From: a virus
Strand: one strand, 5' to 3'
DNA: 28,555 bases
IMG/VR virus record: IMGVR_UViG_3300031629_000051
Span: 1-28,555 of that record
Positions 1-5,675 of this stretch are shown here, piece after piece. The notes beneath the pieces were generated by a model. The model worked only from the letters and a program-made list of their open reading frames with translations. It was not told the DNA's origin and made no database searches. The position numbers were made by a program, and so were the translations under genes. Every line of letters begins with the position of its first letter. The stretch's first letter is position 1.

Positions 1-2
1 CC

Positions 3-341
3 GTTAAGCAGACTAAAACTGTTTCTACCAAGCGTAACCAAGCGTTACCAAATTCACCAAGCGTAAACACATCTACAACAGAAGTGTTACAAACATTAAA
101 ACTAATTAAATCTATCAACACAATGACTCAAGTAGGCATGATAGACACAATAGACATGAGTAGCTACACAGGTGTCACATTAGTTGAATCAGTAGCTTTA
201 GAAGATAACGATGATTGGTATCAAGACCAAGCATTTTATAGTTCGATAGGAATGACCGATAGTGGCATCTTAAACGGTTACAATAGCGTAAAAATTAACG
301 ATAACAGGGGATGGTATGGAAGCAATAATCAATTTTATTAA
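3..341 (+). CDS. Hypothetical phage protein, 5' end cut by window edge
   Basis: The reading frame is open from base 3 without a stop, so the gene starts before the window. The 112 visible residues begin with a Lys/Thr/Ser/Asn-rich linker, then a short hydrophobic stretch (LKLIKSINTMTQVGMIDTID), and end in an acidic, aromatic segment (DDWYQDQAFY, NDNRGWYGSNNQFY). The Asn/Tyr/Gly-rich end resembles the C-terminus of a virion or tail protein, but I do not recognise the family. It overlaps the next gene by 26 bases, so the two are probably cotranscribed at the end of a rightward operon. A GTG at 84 is only an internal codon. Confidence 0.55.
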   Translation, partial: VKQTKTVSTKRNQALPNSPSVNTSTTEVLQTLKLIKSINTMTQVGMIDTIDMSSYTGVTLVESVALEDNDDWYQDQAFYSSIGMTDSGILNGYNSVKINDNRGWYGSNNQFY

Positions 342-660
342 AGAAGCATTAGAAGGTAAGAAGATGTCGGCATCATGGATAGTAACTATTGCTATTGCTA
401 TAGGTGGCTTAGTGTTCTCAGGAATGTTAGCTCTACAGAAGTATGAAGGAATGTTGGCTGATATAGAATCACTAAAGGCTTCATCTCATGAGAAGACACC
501 TGCTTATACATACACATTTGATGATACTGCTTTAGAAGCAATCACAAGAGTAAACTCAGGCGCTATCATTAGTCTGTCTGAGAAACTAAAAGCATTAAGA
601 AAAGACCAAGACCGTGTTGATACTAAAGTCAACTCAACAGGCAACCCACTATCTTTATAA
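316..660 (+). CDS. Small one-TM coiled-coil protein, possible holin or inner-membrane spanin
   Basis: This 114-residue protein has a short N-terminal amphipathic segment, one hydrophobic helix at about residues 20-41 (WIVTIAIAIGGLVFSGMLAL), and a charged, probably helical tail with heptad-like Leu/Ile spacing (about 42-55 and 83-105). AGGGG at 306-310 lies five bases before the ATG. One N-terminal membrane anchor plus an extended coiled coil fits inner-membrane spanins (Rz-like) and some small holins, and the position at the end of a rightward operon fits a lysis or tail-end module. The next gene encodes an apparently exported small protein, which loosely fits a two-gene envelope module, but no lipobox is present. 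The lysis role is inference. Confidence 0.5.
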   Translation: MEAIINFIKEALEGKKMSASWIVTIAIAIGGLVFSGMLALQKYEGMLADIESLKASSHEKTPAYTYTFDDTALEAITRVNSGAIISLSEKLKALRKDQDRVDTKVNSTGNPLSL

Positions 661-884
661 AAATAACTACTCTAGCGTGCATGCTAATTGGGATGCAAAC
701 TTACGCTGACGAGCTTCACATAATGAAAAACAACGGGATGCTTACGCACGAAGTTTATCAATGTATAGACACGAGAGAATGCTACGACTTATATAAAGCT
801 AAAAGGTTCTTTGATAGTAATATAAATTGTGCATCCAAGATGTGGATAGAGAGAGACAACCGAAAGATTATGCGACTAAAGTGA
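657..884 (+). CDS. Small exported Cys-containing protein with an apparent AUA start
   Basis: An ATG-initiated reading begins at 681, but the in-frame codons before it complete a signal peptide: from ATA at 657 the product begins M-KITTLACMLIGMQTYA, then DEL, with a plausible signal peptidase I site after TYA. The mature part is about 58 residues with cysteines in YQC, REC and INC and a basic end. ATA at 657-659 overlaps the TAA stop of the upstream gene as ATAA; nearly all coupled genes here use ATGA, so a single G-to-A change at 659 would have changed ATG to ATA and TGA to TAA together. An ATC at 651 is an alternative start, with AGG at 638-640 as a weak ribosome site. Function unknown; probably periplasmic. 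Confidence 0.5.
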   Translation: MKITTLACMLIGMQTYADELHIMKNNGMLTHEVYQCIDTRECYDLYKAKRFFDSNINCASKMWIERDNRKIMRLK

Positions 885-1008
885 GGTCTTCGCAGTAGCT
901 ATCTTTTATAAACAGTAGTCTTTATAACTTGGTAACTCCTAGTTATTCTTACTATTGCAATATCGGTCTGCTTTGTCAGTCGGACTTCCCCCGTTGCCCT
1001 CTACTGTG
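885..1008. other. Convergent intergenic region
   Basis: This lies between the end of the plus-strand genes (884) and the end of the leftward operon (1009). A short hairpin TAACT-CCT-AGTTA (around 931-943) is followed by a mildly T-rich stretch and could be a weak plus-strand terminator. No gene or RNA family recognised. Confidence 0.35.
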
Positions 1009-1464
1009 TCAAGCCATCTTTAAGAACAACCTACTCATAGGGTCGAAGTAATTACGCTCTTTAATCACGTTCCTAACTGCTTTAGGTTGGAATGACATTT
1101 TGACATAACCCTTGCTAAGTTTATTAACGGTACTCTTAGGCTTTTGTGATAGCACCTCTATTTCTCGAATACCTCTCAATAGCCTAGCATACATGGTGCT
1201 TTTGTTAATATCCCATTTGAAGGCACACTCTTCTGCGGTCATTTTAGAACCATCAGATAATAAAAATTGCTTACATTGATAAGGCTTATGTCGTTGTGCT
1301 TTTGCATTAAGTACATATTTGGGGCGCATAACCACAGCTACATCGTTTGATTTACAAAGCCTATAGCGACAAGCTGTTTGAGTAATACCTAATTCAAATG
1401 CTAGTTGGCGGGCTGTCCATACACTACCGTCAGATAGTGTAAATTCTTTTGATATAGTTGCCAT
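1009..1464 (-). CDS. Tandem-HTH DNA-binding protein
   Basis: The frame is open up to 1572, but that would lie deep inside ssb. The ATG at 1464-1462 directly follows the ssb stop and gives a 151-residue protein. It contains two copies of one module: FTLSDGSVWTARQLAFELGI..TACRYRL near residues 6-33 and FLLSDGSKMTAEECAFKWDI..STMYARL near 67-95. Each looks like a helix-turn-helix (T-A-x-x-x-A-F-x-x-x-I as the first helices, then a recognition helix ending R-L). The C-terminus is basic. This suggests a sequence-specific DNA-binding protein, perhaps a regulator, from an internally duplicated HTH. It is the last gene of the leftward operon, and its target is unknown. Confidence 0.6.
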   Translation of the reverse strand: MATISKEFTLSDGSVWTARQLAFELGITQTACRYRLCKSNDVAVVMRPKYVLNAKAQRHKPYQCKQFLLSDGSKMTAEECAFKWDINKSTMYARLLRGIREIEVLSQKPKSTVNKLSKGYVKMSFQPKAVRNVIKERNYFDPMSRLFLKMA

Positions 1465-1465
1465 A

Positions 1466-1909
1466 CTAAAACGGAATCTCATCGTCTTCAAAACCACTAC
1501 TATCAACAGGCGTGATAGGGTCACGAACCGTAGGAACGTATGGCTTTTCAGATGCTTGTGCTTGTCCTTCACCTTTACTGTCTAGCATCTTCAATACACC
1601 ACCAAATCCTGATACATTGATTGATGTAGAGTAATGGTCAACACCGTCTTTCTGATACTTAGTAGTCTTTAGTTGCCCTTCTACATAGACCTTAGAGCCT
1701 TTCTTTAAGAACTGACCTGCCACTTCAGCTAACTTACCGAACAAGCTAACTCTATGCCACTCAGTCTTCTCGACCTTCTCACCTGTAGTCTTATCTTTCC
1801 ATGACTCAGATGTTGCTACTGCTAGGTTAGCGATAGCGTTACCGTTTGTTGCGTATTTAACTTCAGGGTCTCTGCCCAAATTCCCGATTAGGGTTGCTTT
1901 GTTTAACAT
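1466..1909 (-). CDS. ssb: Single-stranded DNA-binding protein
   Basis: The 147-residue protein has the bacterial SSB layout. An N-terminal OB fold spans about residues 1-107, opening MLNKATLIGNLGRDPEVKY, with the conserved TEWHRVSLFGKLAE and KGSKVYVEGQLKT segments. A short flexible linker follows, and the acidic tip ends DDEIPF, which docks partner proteins. It coats single-stranded DNA during replication and recombination. GGGAG seven bases before the ATG is a good ribosome site. It sits 12 bases after an exported protein and a few genes after ERF, the usual ERF/SSB recombination pairing. Family assignment is secure. Confidence 0.97.
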   Translation of the reverse strand: MLNKATLIGNLGRDPEVKYATNGNAIANLAVATSESWKDKTTGEKVEKTEWHRVSLFGKLAEVAGQFLKKGSKVYVEGQLKTTKYQKDGVDHYSTSINVSGFGGVLKMLDSKGEGQAQASEKPYVPTVRDPITPVDSSGFEDDEIPF

Positions 1910-1921
1910 GTTAATCTCCCT

Positions 1922-2245
1922 TTATTTAAGTTTACCAAAGAACATTTCTGCGTACTTCTTTGAGTCTAGGTCTTCATCCCACATTTCTTTTAAACCAATA
2001 CAACCAAATGTCTTACCCATGTCGTATCCTGTGTCATAGTCTTCGTAATGGTCTTTCTTTACGCCTATAGTCTTGTCAGTCCAATATGCCATCTTCTTAC
2101 CTTGCTTGGTAAATCTTTGACAGTTATTGTCGTAATACTCCATCAGACCCAAGCCTAGACCCATCTCGTATGTGTATGGTGTTGCTGCGTTGGCTGTTCC
2201 TGCTAATAGTGCTACTGTTAGTGCTATTGTTTTTAGCTTCTTCAT
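1922..2245 (-). CDS. Small exported protein with signal peptide
   Basis: An upstream in-frame start exists at 2293, but the ATG at 2245-2243 has AGGAG seven bases before it and starts a textbook signal peptide: MKKLKTIALTVALLAGTANA, with predicted cleavage after ANA. The mature protein is about 87 residues with two cysteines (NNCQRF and FGCIG) that could form one disulfide after export, and many Tyr/Asp/Lys residues. I do not recognise the family. An exported protein made from a phage early operon could alter the host envelope, for example superinfection exclusion, but this is inference; it could also be a captured host gene. Confidence 0.7.
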   Translation of the reverse strand: MKKLKTIALTVALLAGTANAATPYTYEMGLGLGLMEYYDNNCQRFTKQGKKMAYWTDKTIGVKKDHYEDYDTGYDMGKTFGCIGLKEMWDEDLDSKKYAEMFFGKLK

Positions 2246-2442
2246 GATGTTTCTCCTTGCTTTATTAAAATTTGGAGTCCGTAACGTGGACAAATCGCAC
2301 TATTTCTCTTTAACTTGGCATCCATAAATGCCGTGAGGTGGGAGATACTTCCGAGGAGAAGACGCGCTGAAAAAAAACAAAAGACGCTATCTGACCCCAC
2401 ACTCGCAATAGAGGCATGACCCCCGAGTTAATTAATTATATA
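2246..2442. other. Intergenic region between exported protein and ERF gene
   Basis: About 200 bases without a credible gene. There is a 5-bp hairpin GGCAT/ATGCC at 2317-2332, another at 2401-2405/2424-2428, and an A/C tract at 2370-2382 (T-rich on the minus strand). It may slow or attenuate the leftward transcript before the exported protein and ssb, but none is a clear terminator or promoter. Confidence 0.35.
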
Positions 2443-3036
2443 TCACATTCCTTCCTTGCTGTCATCTAAACCAAATAACATCACATACCTGTCATAGATT
2501 TGTTCTACAGGAGGGTTATTGTTTGATGCCCACTTAAATATAGTTTTAGCCTCTTCGTCTTTGCCTTCGTCAAAAAGTTTATCAAGTTTTTCAAGACCTC
2601 TCTCAATGGCATCTTTAGATACATAATTCATTTCACTATTATCACTGTCATCAGCATCCACTGAATTTTCACTGACTAAAAACAATCCTCCAAGGGCGTA
2701 TTTACGGGCGTAGCTTGAGGCGCTACCTGTACATTGGTCAGCACTCATACCCTTTCTTGCTTCTTCCCATGCAAAAGACGTAGTACATATATTGTCAGCA
2801 CCATCAGCTAGACATACTGTAGCCTTAACGTAGTTTCTATCGCCCACACGTTCGATTGTGTCGGACATTGTGACTGATGCTTGTGCAACAGATAACAAAG
2901 GCTTTAAAGCGTCTAGAATCCCCTCTACGTTCCTGTAGTTATATTTACCGTATGAGTTGTTCTTGTCCTTGGCAGATTTAAGTTGCCTCTGAATATCAAT
3001 TAATTTGTCACATAGTTTTGTTGTCTTATCCATCAT
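2443..3036 (-). CDS. erf: ERF-family single-strand annealing protein
   Basis: The 197-residue protein shows the ERF superfamily core, as in P22 Erf. Residues 28-48 carry SYGKYNYRNVEGILDALKPLL, and residues 104-120 carry the conserved GSASSYARKYALGGLF. The C-terminal half is acidic and variable, as usual. Such proteins anneal complementary single strands in phage recombination and genome circularisation, working with SSB (1466-1909) and nucleases. GGAG precedes tandem ATGs at 3036 and 3033. The start overlaps the end of the small membrane-protein gene at 3026-3205 by 11 bases, so translation is probably coupled. Confidence 0.92.
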   Translation of the reverse strand: MMDKTTKLCDKLIDIQRQLKSAKDKNNSYGKYNYRNVEGILDALKPLLSVAQASVTMSDTIERVGDRNYVKATVCLADGADNICTTSFAWEEARKGMSADQCTGSASSYARKYALGGLFLVSENSVDADDSDNSEMNYVSKDAIERGLEKLDKLFDEGKDEEAKTIFKWASNNNPPVEQIYDRYVMLFGLDDSKEGM

Positions 3037-3205
3037 CTTCTCCTGTAATCATCCATAACATCCATGCTTGGAATAAAACCATCATGCCTATCAGTATCTC
3101 ACCAACATCAGTATCAAAGAACCCGTTGGCAGTTTTTAAAATCAAAGCTATTGTCACCATAGCCAATCCAACCATCAATACAAAGTTATCTGTAATCTTA
3201 ATCAT
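3026..3205 (-). CDS. 59-residue two-TM membrane protein
   Basis: This short gene falls below a 60-codon cutoff but is well supported. Its ATG (3205-3203) overlaps the TGA of the upstream HTH gene as ATGA, and its TAA lies 11 bases inside the ERF start. The product begins MIKITDNFVL and has two hydrophobic helices, about residues 8-24 (FVLMVGLAMVTIALIL) and 36-53 (EILIGMMVLFQAWMLWMI), joined by a short Asn/Gly/Asp turn, and ends GEDDG. It is most likely an inner-membrane hairpin. The family is not recognised; small membrane proteins in early phage operons often act on host or competing phages, but nothing here shows that. Confidence 0.75.
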   Translation of the reverse strand: MIKITDNFVLMVGLAMVTIALILKTANGFFDTDVGEILIGMMVLFQAWMLWMITGEDDG

Positions 3206-3414
3206 GACGTTCTCAACTTATATAGAGCAACAACACATGACTCTCCATGCGAGTTAATAACTGCTTTACGTCCTGTATTTATATCCCAACCTTGCTTACG
3301 CAGTCTGTGGATGCAAGAAGATAGTCTGTAGATGCCTAACTTCTTCCATGATGTAAGTGGGTCAATCTGTTTATTATCTCTAAGATAATCTAATAGTCTT
3401 TGGTCTTGGCTCAT
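3202..3414 (-). CDS. Small winged-HTH phage protein (HTH_39-like)
   Basis: The 70-residue protein has the pattern of a widespread small phage HTH family: QRLLDYLRDNKQIDPLTSW near the start, KLGIYRLSSCIHRLRKQGW as the central helix pair (about 25-43), and DINTGRK as the start of the wing. I associate this layout with the Pfam HTH_39 family. Members are small DNA-binding proteins of unclear target, common in early phage operons. Start and stop both use ATGA-type overlaps with neighbours (3411-3414 and 3202-3205), so it is locked into the operon. Confidence 0.75.
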   Translation of the reverse strand: MSQDQRLLDYLRDNKQIDPLTSWKKLGIYRLSSCIHRLRKQGWDINTGRKAVINSHGESCVVALYKLRTS

Positions 3415-3614
3415 AATAACCTCGCTTTAGTTTCTTTATATTCGTCATAACCTTGGTCTTGGTCAACATCTATCATGTCTTGTTCAAACTCTTTTGAAGC
3501 CATCACCTTGTGGGCGTATGACATGAAGTCAGGCTCTTGGTCGTGCTTTGGCACAACACCACCAATAGCCTCCATCTCTTGATTGTCAATATCTAAATCG
3601 CTGAAATATCCCAT
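3411..3614 (-). CDS. Hypothetical small acidic protein
   Basis: The 67-residue protein is strongly acidic (DLDIDNQEMEA, DMIDVDQDQGYDEY). No family, membrane segment or cysteine motif is visible. It follows the upstream acidic gene by one base and overlaps the HTH gene as ATGA. Small acidic early proteins can be DNA mimics or inhibitors of host enzymes, but I have no positive evidence for that. Confidence 0.65.
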   Translation of the reverse strand: MGYFSDLDIDNQEMEAIGGVVPKHDQEPDFMSYAHKVMASKEFEQDMIDVDQDQGYDEYKETKARLL

Positions 3615-3615
3615 G

Positions 3616-3927
3616 TTAATACTCCCATCCGTAGTCGTCTAAAAGGATATCTGATAACTCACTTTCAAAATTGTACCAAACATCGTCATGCTCATCTTCG
3701 TAATGGAAGTTAGCCTTTTTTGTCATTTCATCAACACTATGTGCCATCTGCATAATCACATATAAAGGAACATCGCAGATAGGTGTTTCGTTAAGGTAAT
3801 GCTCGAATGATTGCTTTATAGGTTCGAGTGAAGTTTTGAACTCATCAAGCGCTGTGTCGTAACACGCTTCATAACGTGTCTGATAATCTTCTTCGATTTG
3901 GTAATCGGTAGTAGTCATGTTATCCAT
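3616..3927 (-). CDS. Hypothetical acidic early protein
   Basis: The 103-residue protein is acidic, rich in Asp, Glu and Tyr, and probably helical, ending in an acidic aromatic tail (LLDDYGWEY). GGAG eight bases upstream supports the ATG at 3927 over the one at 3918. Family not recognised. It belongs to the leftward early operon between the 52-residue gene and the acidic 67-residue gene. Confidence 0.65.
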   Translation of the reverse strand: MDNMTTTDYQIEEDYQTRYEACYDTALDEFKTSLEPIKQSFEHYLNETPICDVPLYVIMQMAHSVDEMTKKANFHYEDEHDDVWYNFESELSDILLDDYGWEY

Positions 3928-3931
3928 GATT

Positions 3932-4090
3932 CTATCTCCAAACCGTAAGCATGGCAGTTACGTGCGCTCTAGTGTGTGGGTATCCATGAGCTTCAAGAAC
4001 CATAACCATATTACTATAGCTATTGAACTCTCTTGACCATTGGTATGCTTCGTCATTTTTAAGGATGCTGTGTACTTGTTTTGCGTTCAT
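3932..4090 (-). CDS. 52-residue hypothetical protein, first gene after promoter A
   Basis: This is a short reading frame starting MNAKQVHSIL and ending TVWR. It is supported by an upstream GGAG eight bases before the ATG, by sharing the leader ACGGAGATTCAAA with two other genes of the operon, and by lying immediately downstream of promoter A and its hairpin. Its TAG ends five bases before the next ATG. Sequence features suggest a small helical protein (ILKNDEAYQWSREFNSY). Function unknown. Confidence 0.65.
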   Translation of the reverse strand: MNAKQVHSILKNDEAYQWSREFNSYSNMVMVLEAHGYPHTRAHVTAMLTVWR

Positions 4091-4116
4091 TTGAATCTCC
4101 GTTTTTAGTTTAAAGT
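4091..4116 (-). repeat. Conserved ribosome-binding leader, copy A
   Basis: On the minus strand this reads ACTTTAAAC, a short A-rich stretch, then ACGGAGATTCAA before ATG. Close copies precede the genes starting at 4534 (4535-4561) and 4866 (4867-4893). GGAG is the Shine-Dalgarno core, about eight bases from the start codon. The extent of identity, well beyond the Shine-Dalgarno, suggests a duplicated or selected translation cassette. Confidence 0.7.
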
Positions 4117-4138
4117 ATCAGCGAAATGTTTCGTTGAT
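4117..4138 (-). promoter_or_regulatory. 5'-terminal hairpin of transcript A
   Basis: Bases 4117-4126 are complementary to 4129-4138 except for one A-C mismatch in the RNA. The outer arm ends exactly where transcription from promoter A should start (about seven bases past the -10). A hairpin at the very 5' end of an RNA usually shields it from RNase E and RppH. An equivalent hairpin with a different sequence is found after promoter C. Confidence 0.6.
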
Positions 4139-4144
4139 GGGGTA

Positions 4145-4173
4145 ATTATATCATGTTCGGAACATTAATGTAG
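4145..4173 (-). promoter_or_regulatory. Promoter A (extended -10) with palindromic operator
   Basis: On the minus strand there is a perfect TATAAT (4150-4145) preceded by TGA, making an extended -10. A weak -35 CTACAT lies 17 bases upstream (4173-4168). The spacer holds the perfect palindrome TGTTCCGAACA (4154-4164), placed where a repressor would block RNA polymerase. It should drive the genes from 4090 leftwards. Host sigma-70 recognition is inferred from the consensus match. Confidence 0.75.
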
Positions 4174-4201
4174 TTAGTTTTGAAAAGAATTTAATATCAT
4201 C

Positions 4202-4227
4202 AATAACCACTATCTCTAATGGCTATT
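4202..4227 (-). terminator. Weak terminator-like hairpin after the winged-helix gene
   Basis: Just after the stop of the gene at 4235-4534, the minus strand forms a 7-bp stem (AATAGCC with GGTTATT, one G-U pair) and a 12-base loop. The sequence after it is only moderately T-rich. It may partly separate the promoter C transcript from promoter A, but it lacks a proper U-tract. Confidence 0.3.
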
Positions 4228-4234
4228 AGTTATA

Positions 4235-4534
4235 TTAGTATGTAAATTCAGCAGATGGCTCTAAAGACTCAAGGTAAGCCTCAGTTACCCACCAAACTAC
4301 AGGACGACCTTCGTCTTCATCTCTATAGATAACATCTTTCTTTTCTAGTGATGATAGAAAGCCACCGATTGTTGCAGCAGTAAAATTAGGAGCTAACTCA
4401 AGATAGTCTTCCATAGACTTACATGAGAAGTTGTCTTCTAATAAATCCGATGCTGTCTTAGCGCCACAATCATTTTCTTTAAGTTGAGCATTAATAAATA
4501 GTTTTTCCATTCCTGTTAATTTGTATGTGTTCAT
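4235..4534 (-). CDS. Small winged-helix-like protein
   Basis: In this 99-residue protein, residues 1-50 contain two predicted helices (KLFINAQLKENDCGAKTASDLLED). Residues 50-90 look like a winged helix: FTAATIGGFLSSLEKKDVIYR as helix-turn-recognition helix, then a charged turn (DEDEGRP) and the strand VVWWVTEAYLESL. This resembles the MarR-like layout in which one helix chooses DNA and a wing follows. I cannot assign a family. It sits second in the transcript from promoter C and shares the repeated leader. Confidence 0.6.
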   Translation of the reverse strand: MNTYKLTGMEKLFINAQLKENDCGAKTASDLLEDNFSCKSMEDYLELAPNFTAATIGGFLSSLEKKDVIYRDEDEGRPVVWWVTEAYLESLEPSAEFTY

Positions 4535-4561
4535 TTTGTATCTCCGTTTGTGTTTTAAAGT
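4535..4561 (-). repeat. Conserved ribosome-binding leader, copy B
   Basis: Reads ACTTTAAAACACAAACGGAG followed by ATACAAA on the minus strand, almost identical to copy C. The TAA stop of the upstream gene (4557-4555) is embedded in it, so this copy has no promoter and would promote translation inside the polycistronic RNA. Confidence 0.7.
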
Positions 4562-4866
4562 GCTACAGAGCCTGCAAAGGCATAAATATTGTTTTCTAAT
4601 AATGTGTTAGCGTAAGCCTCAACACCCGCTTCTTTAACATCTAGTGATTGAGTGTTGGTGTCTAAAATATCATCAACCATCATTCCTCTTGCACAATCTC
4701 TTGATGTTAGTCCTTGTTTTTTAAGGTCTCGGTAGAAAGATGTAGTACCTTTAATCTTTACATAAGTGTAACCACAATATTGAGTTTCACCGTTTTCTTT
4801 AATATAAGCATCAACTGCTTTGTTAGCGTTTTCTCTTGCTAGGTTGTGTAGTTCTAAGTTTGTCAT
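4555..4866 (-). CDS. Hypothetical early protein, first gene after promoter C
   Basis: The 103-residue protein begins MTNLELHNLARENANKAVDAY and is likely alpha-helical at the start, with a YCGYTYVKIKG strand region and a hydrophobic end (NNIYAFAGSVAL). No family recognised. It is the first gene of the leftward transcript, under the strongest promoter seen in the window, so it is probably among the earliest and most abundant phage proteins, perhaps acting in host takeover. That role is inferred from position only. Confidence 0.7.
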   Translation of the reverse strand: MTNLELHNLARENANKAVDAYIKENGETQYCGYTYVKIKGTTSFYRDLKKQGLTSRDCARGMMVDDILDTNTQSLDVKEAGVEAYANTLLENNIYAFAGSVAL

Positions 4867-4893
4867 TTTGAATCTCCGTTTGTGTTTTAAAGT
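4867..4893 (-). repeat. Conserved ribosome-binding leader, copy C
   Basis: Reads ACTTTAAAACACAAACGGAG then ATTCAAA on the minus strand, directly before the ATG at 4866. Copies A and B lie at 4091-4116 and 4535-4561. Confidence 0.7.
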
Positions 4894-4915
4894 ACCAACC
4901 TAAAGTGTGGTTGAT
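4894..4915 (-). promoter_or_regulatory. 5'-terminal hairpin of transcript C
   Basis: Bases 4894-4900 pair with 4909-4915 (seven pairs including one G-U in the RNA) around an eight-base loop. The predicted transcription start from promoter C falls on 4915, the first base of the stem. Only the ATCA start is shared with hairpin A while the rest differs, so structure seems more conserved than sequence. Confidence 0.6.
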
Positions 4916-4921
4916 GGAGAT

Positions 4922-4949
4922 ATTATATCATGTTCGATACACATGTCAA
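4922..4949 (-). promoter_or_regulatory. Promoter C, near-consensus sigma-70 early promoter
   Basis: The minus strand has a perfect -35 TTGACA (4949-4944), a 16-base spacer and a perfect TATAAT (4927-4922), preceded by TGA as an extended -10. The spacer element TGTATCGAACA (4931-4941) is an imperfect copy of the palindrome in promoter A at the same position relative to the -10. It drives the leftward early operon. Confidence 0.88.
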
Positions 4950-5025
4950 TAGAAAGTTACAAAAATAATTAAATTAAATACCCAACATCTATTTCAAATC
5001 TTAGTTTATAATTTCACCTAGAACG

Positions 5026-5062
5026 AAAAAACCCCCGAAAGTCTAGGAGACAATCGAGGGTT
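5026..5062 (-). terminator. Strong intrinsic terminator on the minus strand
   Basis: On the minus strand, AACCCTCGA (5062-5054) pairs with TCGGGGGTT (5038-5030). Inside is a second 4-bp stem GTCT/AGAC (5051-5048 with 5044-5041) and a three-base loop. The stem runs straight into a run of T (5031-5026). It lies upstream of promoter C, so it cannot serve the leftward early genes; it must end a separate minus-strand transcript from 5060-5700. Confidence 0.85.
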
Positions 5063-5669
5063 AAAATTAGGTGTTGCGCCACCTAGATACGTATTATACC
5101 CTTCTTGGGTTCTTATGGGTCTATATGGTACTTCACCTACACGACAGGTGATATGTCATTCAAAATGGATTCACTCACACCTGAATAAAATAACAGAGAT
5201 AGCTACAAACGTGTAAAGCTGTTGGTTGATGTTAGATTAAGTCATTGGTTTCTGAGGCAAGACTCGGACATGTAGAAGGAAAGCCTACAACCTTTGTTAC
5301 GAACTTATTAGGATAATACCTGTATAGTGTTTTAAATCTAGCGCATCTTTTCAGAGGTAGCGAACCCGAACAGGGTGGTGAAAAGGATGAGTCATATATT
5401 GTTATAGATATGACCTTACGATGAAGACTGCTTCGGCTCTTTATACGAATGTTAATCCTCAAGGTTATTAATTTAGCCTTGGGTTTTCTTCGCCCCGATT
5501 TCCCCAACTCCTCTCATTACCGAATATTACTAAACTGCTCTAGCTCTTGACTTACCAAGGGGATTTATCCCTCAGAGGAACGAAGTGACGAGCTGTACCA
5601 TAGCTCATGGTAACGAGGCTTGAGCTTGCTCAAACGTAGATGCCCCACAAACGATAGTGCGGGAGTTAG
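5026..5669 (-). ncRNA. Candidate large structured non-coding RNA, about 640 nt
   Basis: No convincing gene lies between 5063 and 5700. A strong minus-strand terminator ends the region and a candidate promoter (5676-5704) begins it. Many local hairpins can be read directly, given in plus coordinates: 5643-5648 with 5657-5663 (one bulge), 5620-5624/5629-5633, 5596-5601/5607-5612, 5560-5564/5567-5571, 5460-5464/5477-5481, 5391-5397/5408-5414, a 10-bp stem 5344-5353/5379-5389 capped by 5364-5367/5373-5376, 5169-5173/5182-5186, 5133-5138/5146-5151, 5098-5101/5107-5110 and 5068-5073/5080-5085. Possible long-range pairing joins AACTCC near the 5' end with GGAGTT near 5506-5511. Size, phage setting and hairpin density recall the giant phage RNAs GOLLD and ROOL, but I cannot match it to either by eye. 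Confidence 0.65.
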
Positions 5670-5675
5670 AGTGGA

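Noticed and set aside
885-1008. tRNA or other small RNA gene in the convergent gap
   Set aside because: No cloverleaf arms or T-loop motif could be found by eye.
1465-1572. N-terminal extension of the tandem-HTH gene into ssb
   Set aside because: It would overlap the SSB C-terminal tip by over 100 bases; an ATG directly after the ssb stop gives the conserved module at the start.
2370-2428. Possible terminator after the ERF gene
   Set aside because: The 5-bp stem at 2401-2428 is separated from the T-rich tract by about 19 bases, so it is not an intrinsic terminator.
3018-3257. 79-codon plus-strand frame
   Set aside because: Shadow of the membrane-protein gene on the other strand, whose overlaps with both neighbours are exact.
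5093-5098. TATAAT on the minus strand just upstream of the terminator
   Set aside because: No -35 at 15-19 bases and no gene between it and the terminator about 30 bases on; it probably belongs to the RNA sequence.
5232-5507. 91-codon minus-strand reading frame inside the non-coding region
   Set aside because: No ribosome site, an odd Arg/Ser/Lys/Pro-rich composition, no recognisable family, and it runs through several stable hairpins of the proposed RNA.
5590-5612. H-type pseudoknot
   Set aside because: The connecting loops would be zero and one base for stems of six and five pairs, too short; alternative pairing is more plausible.
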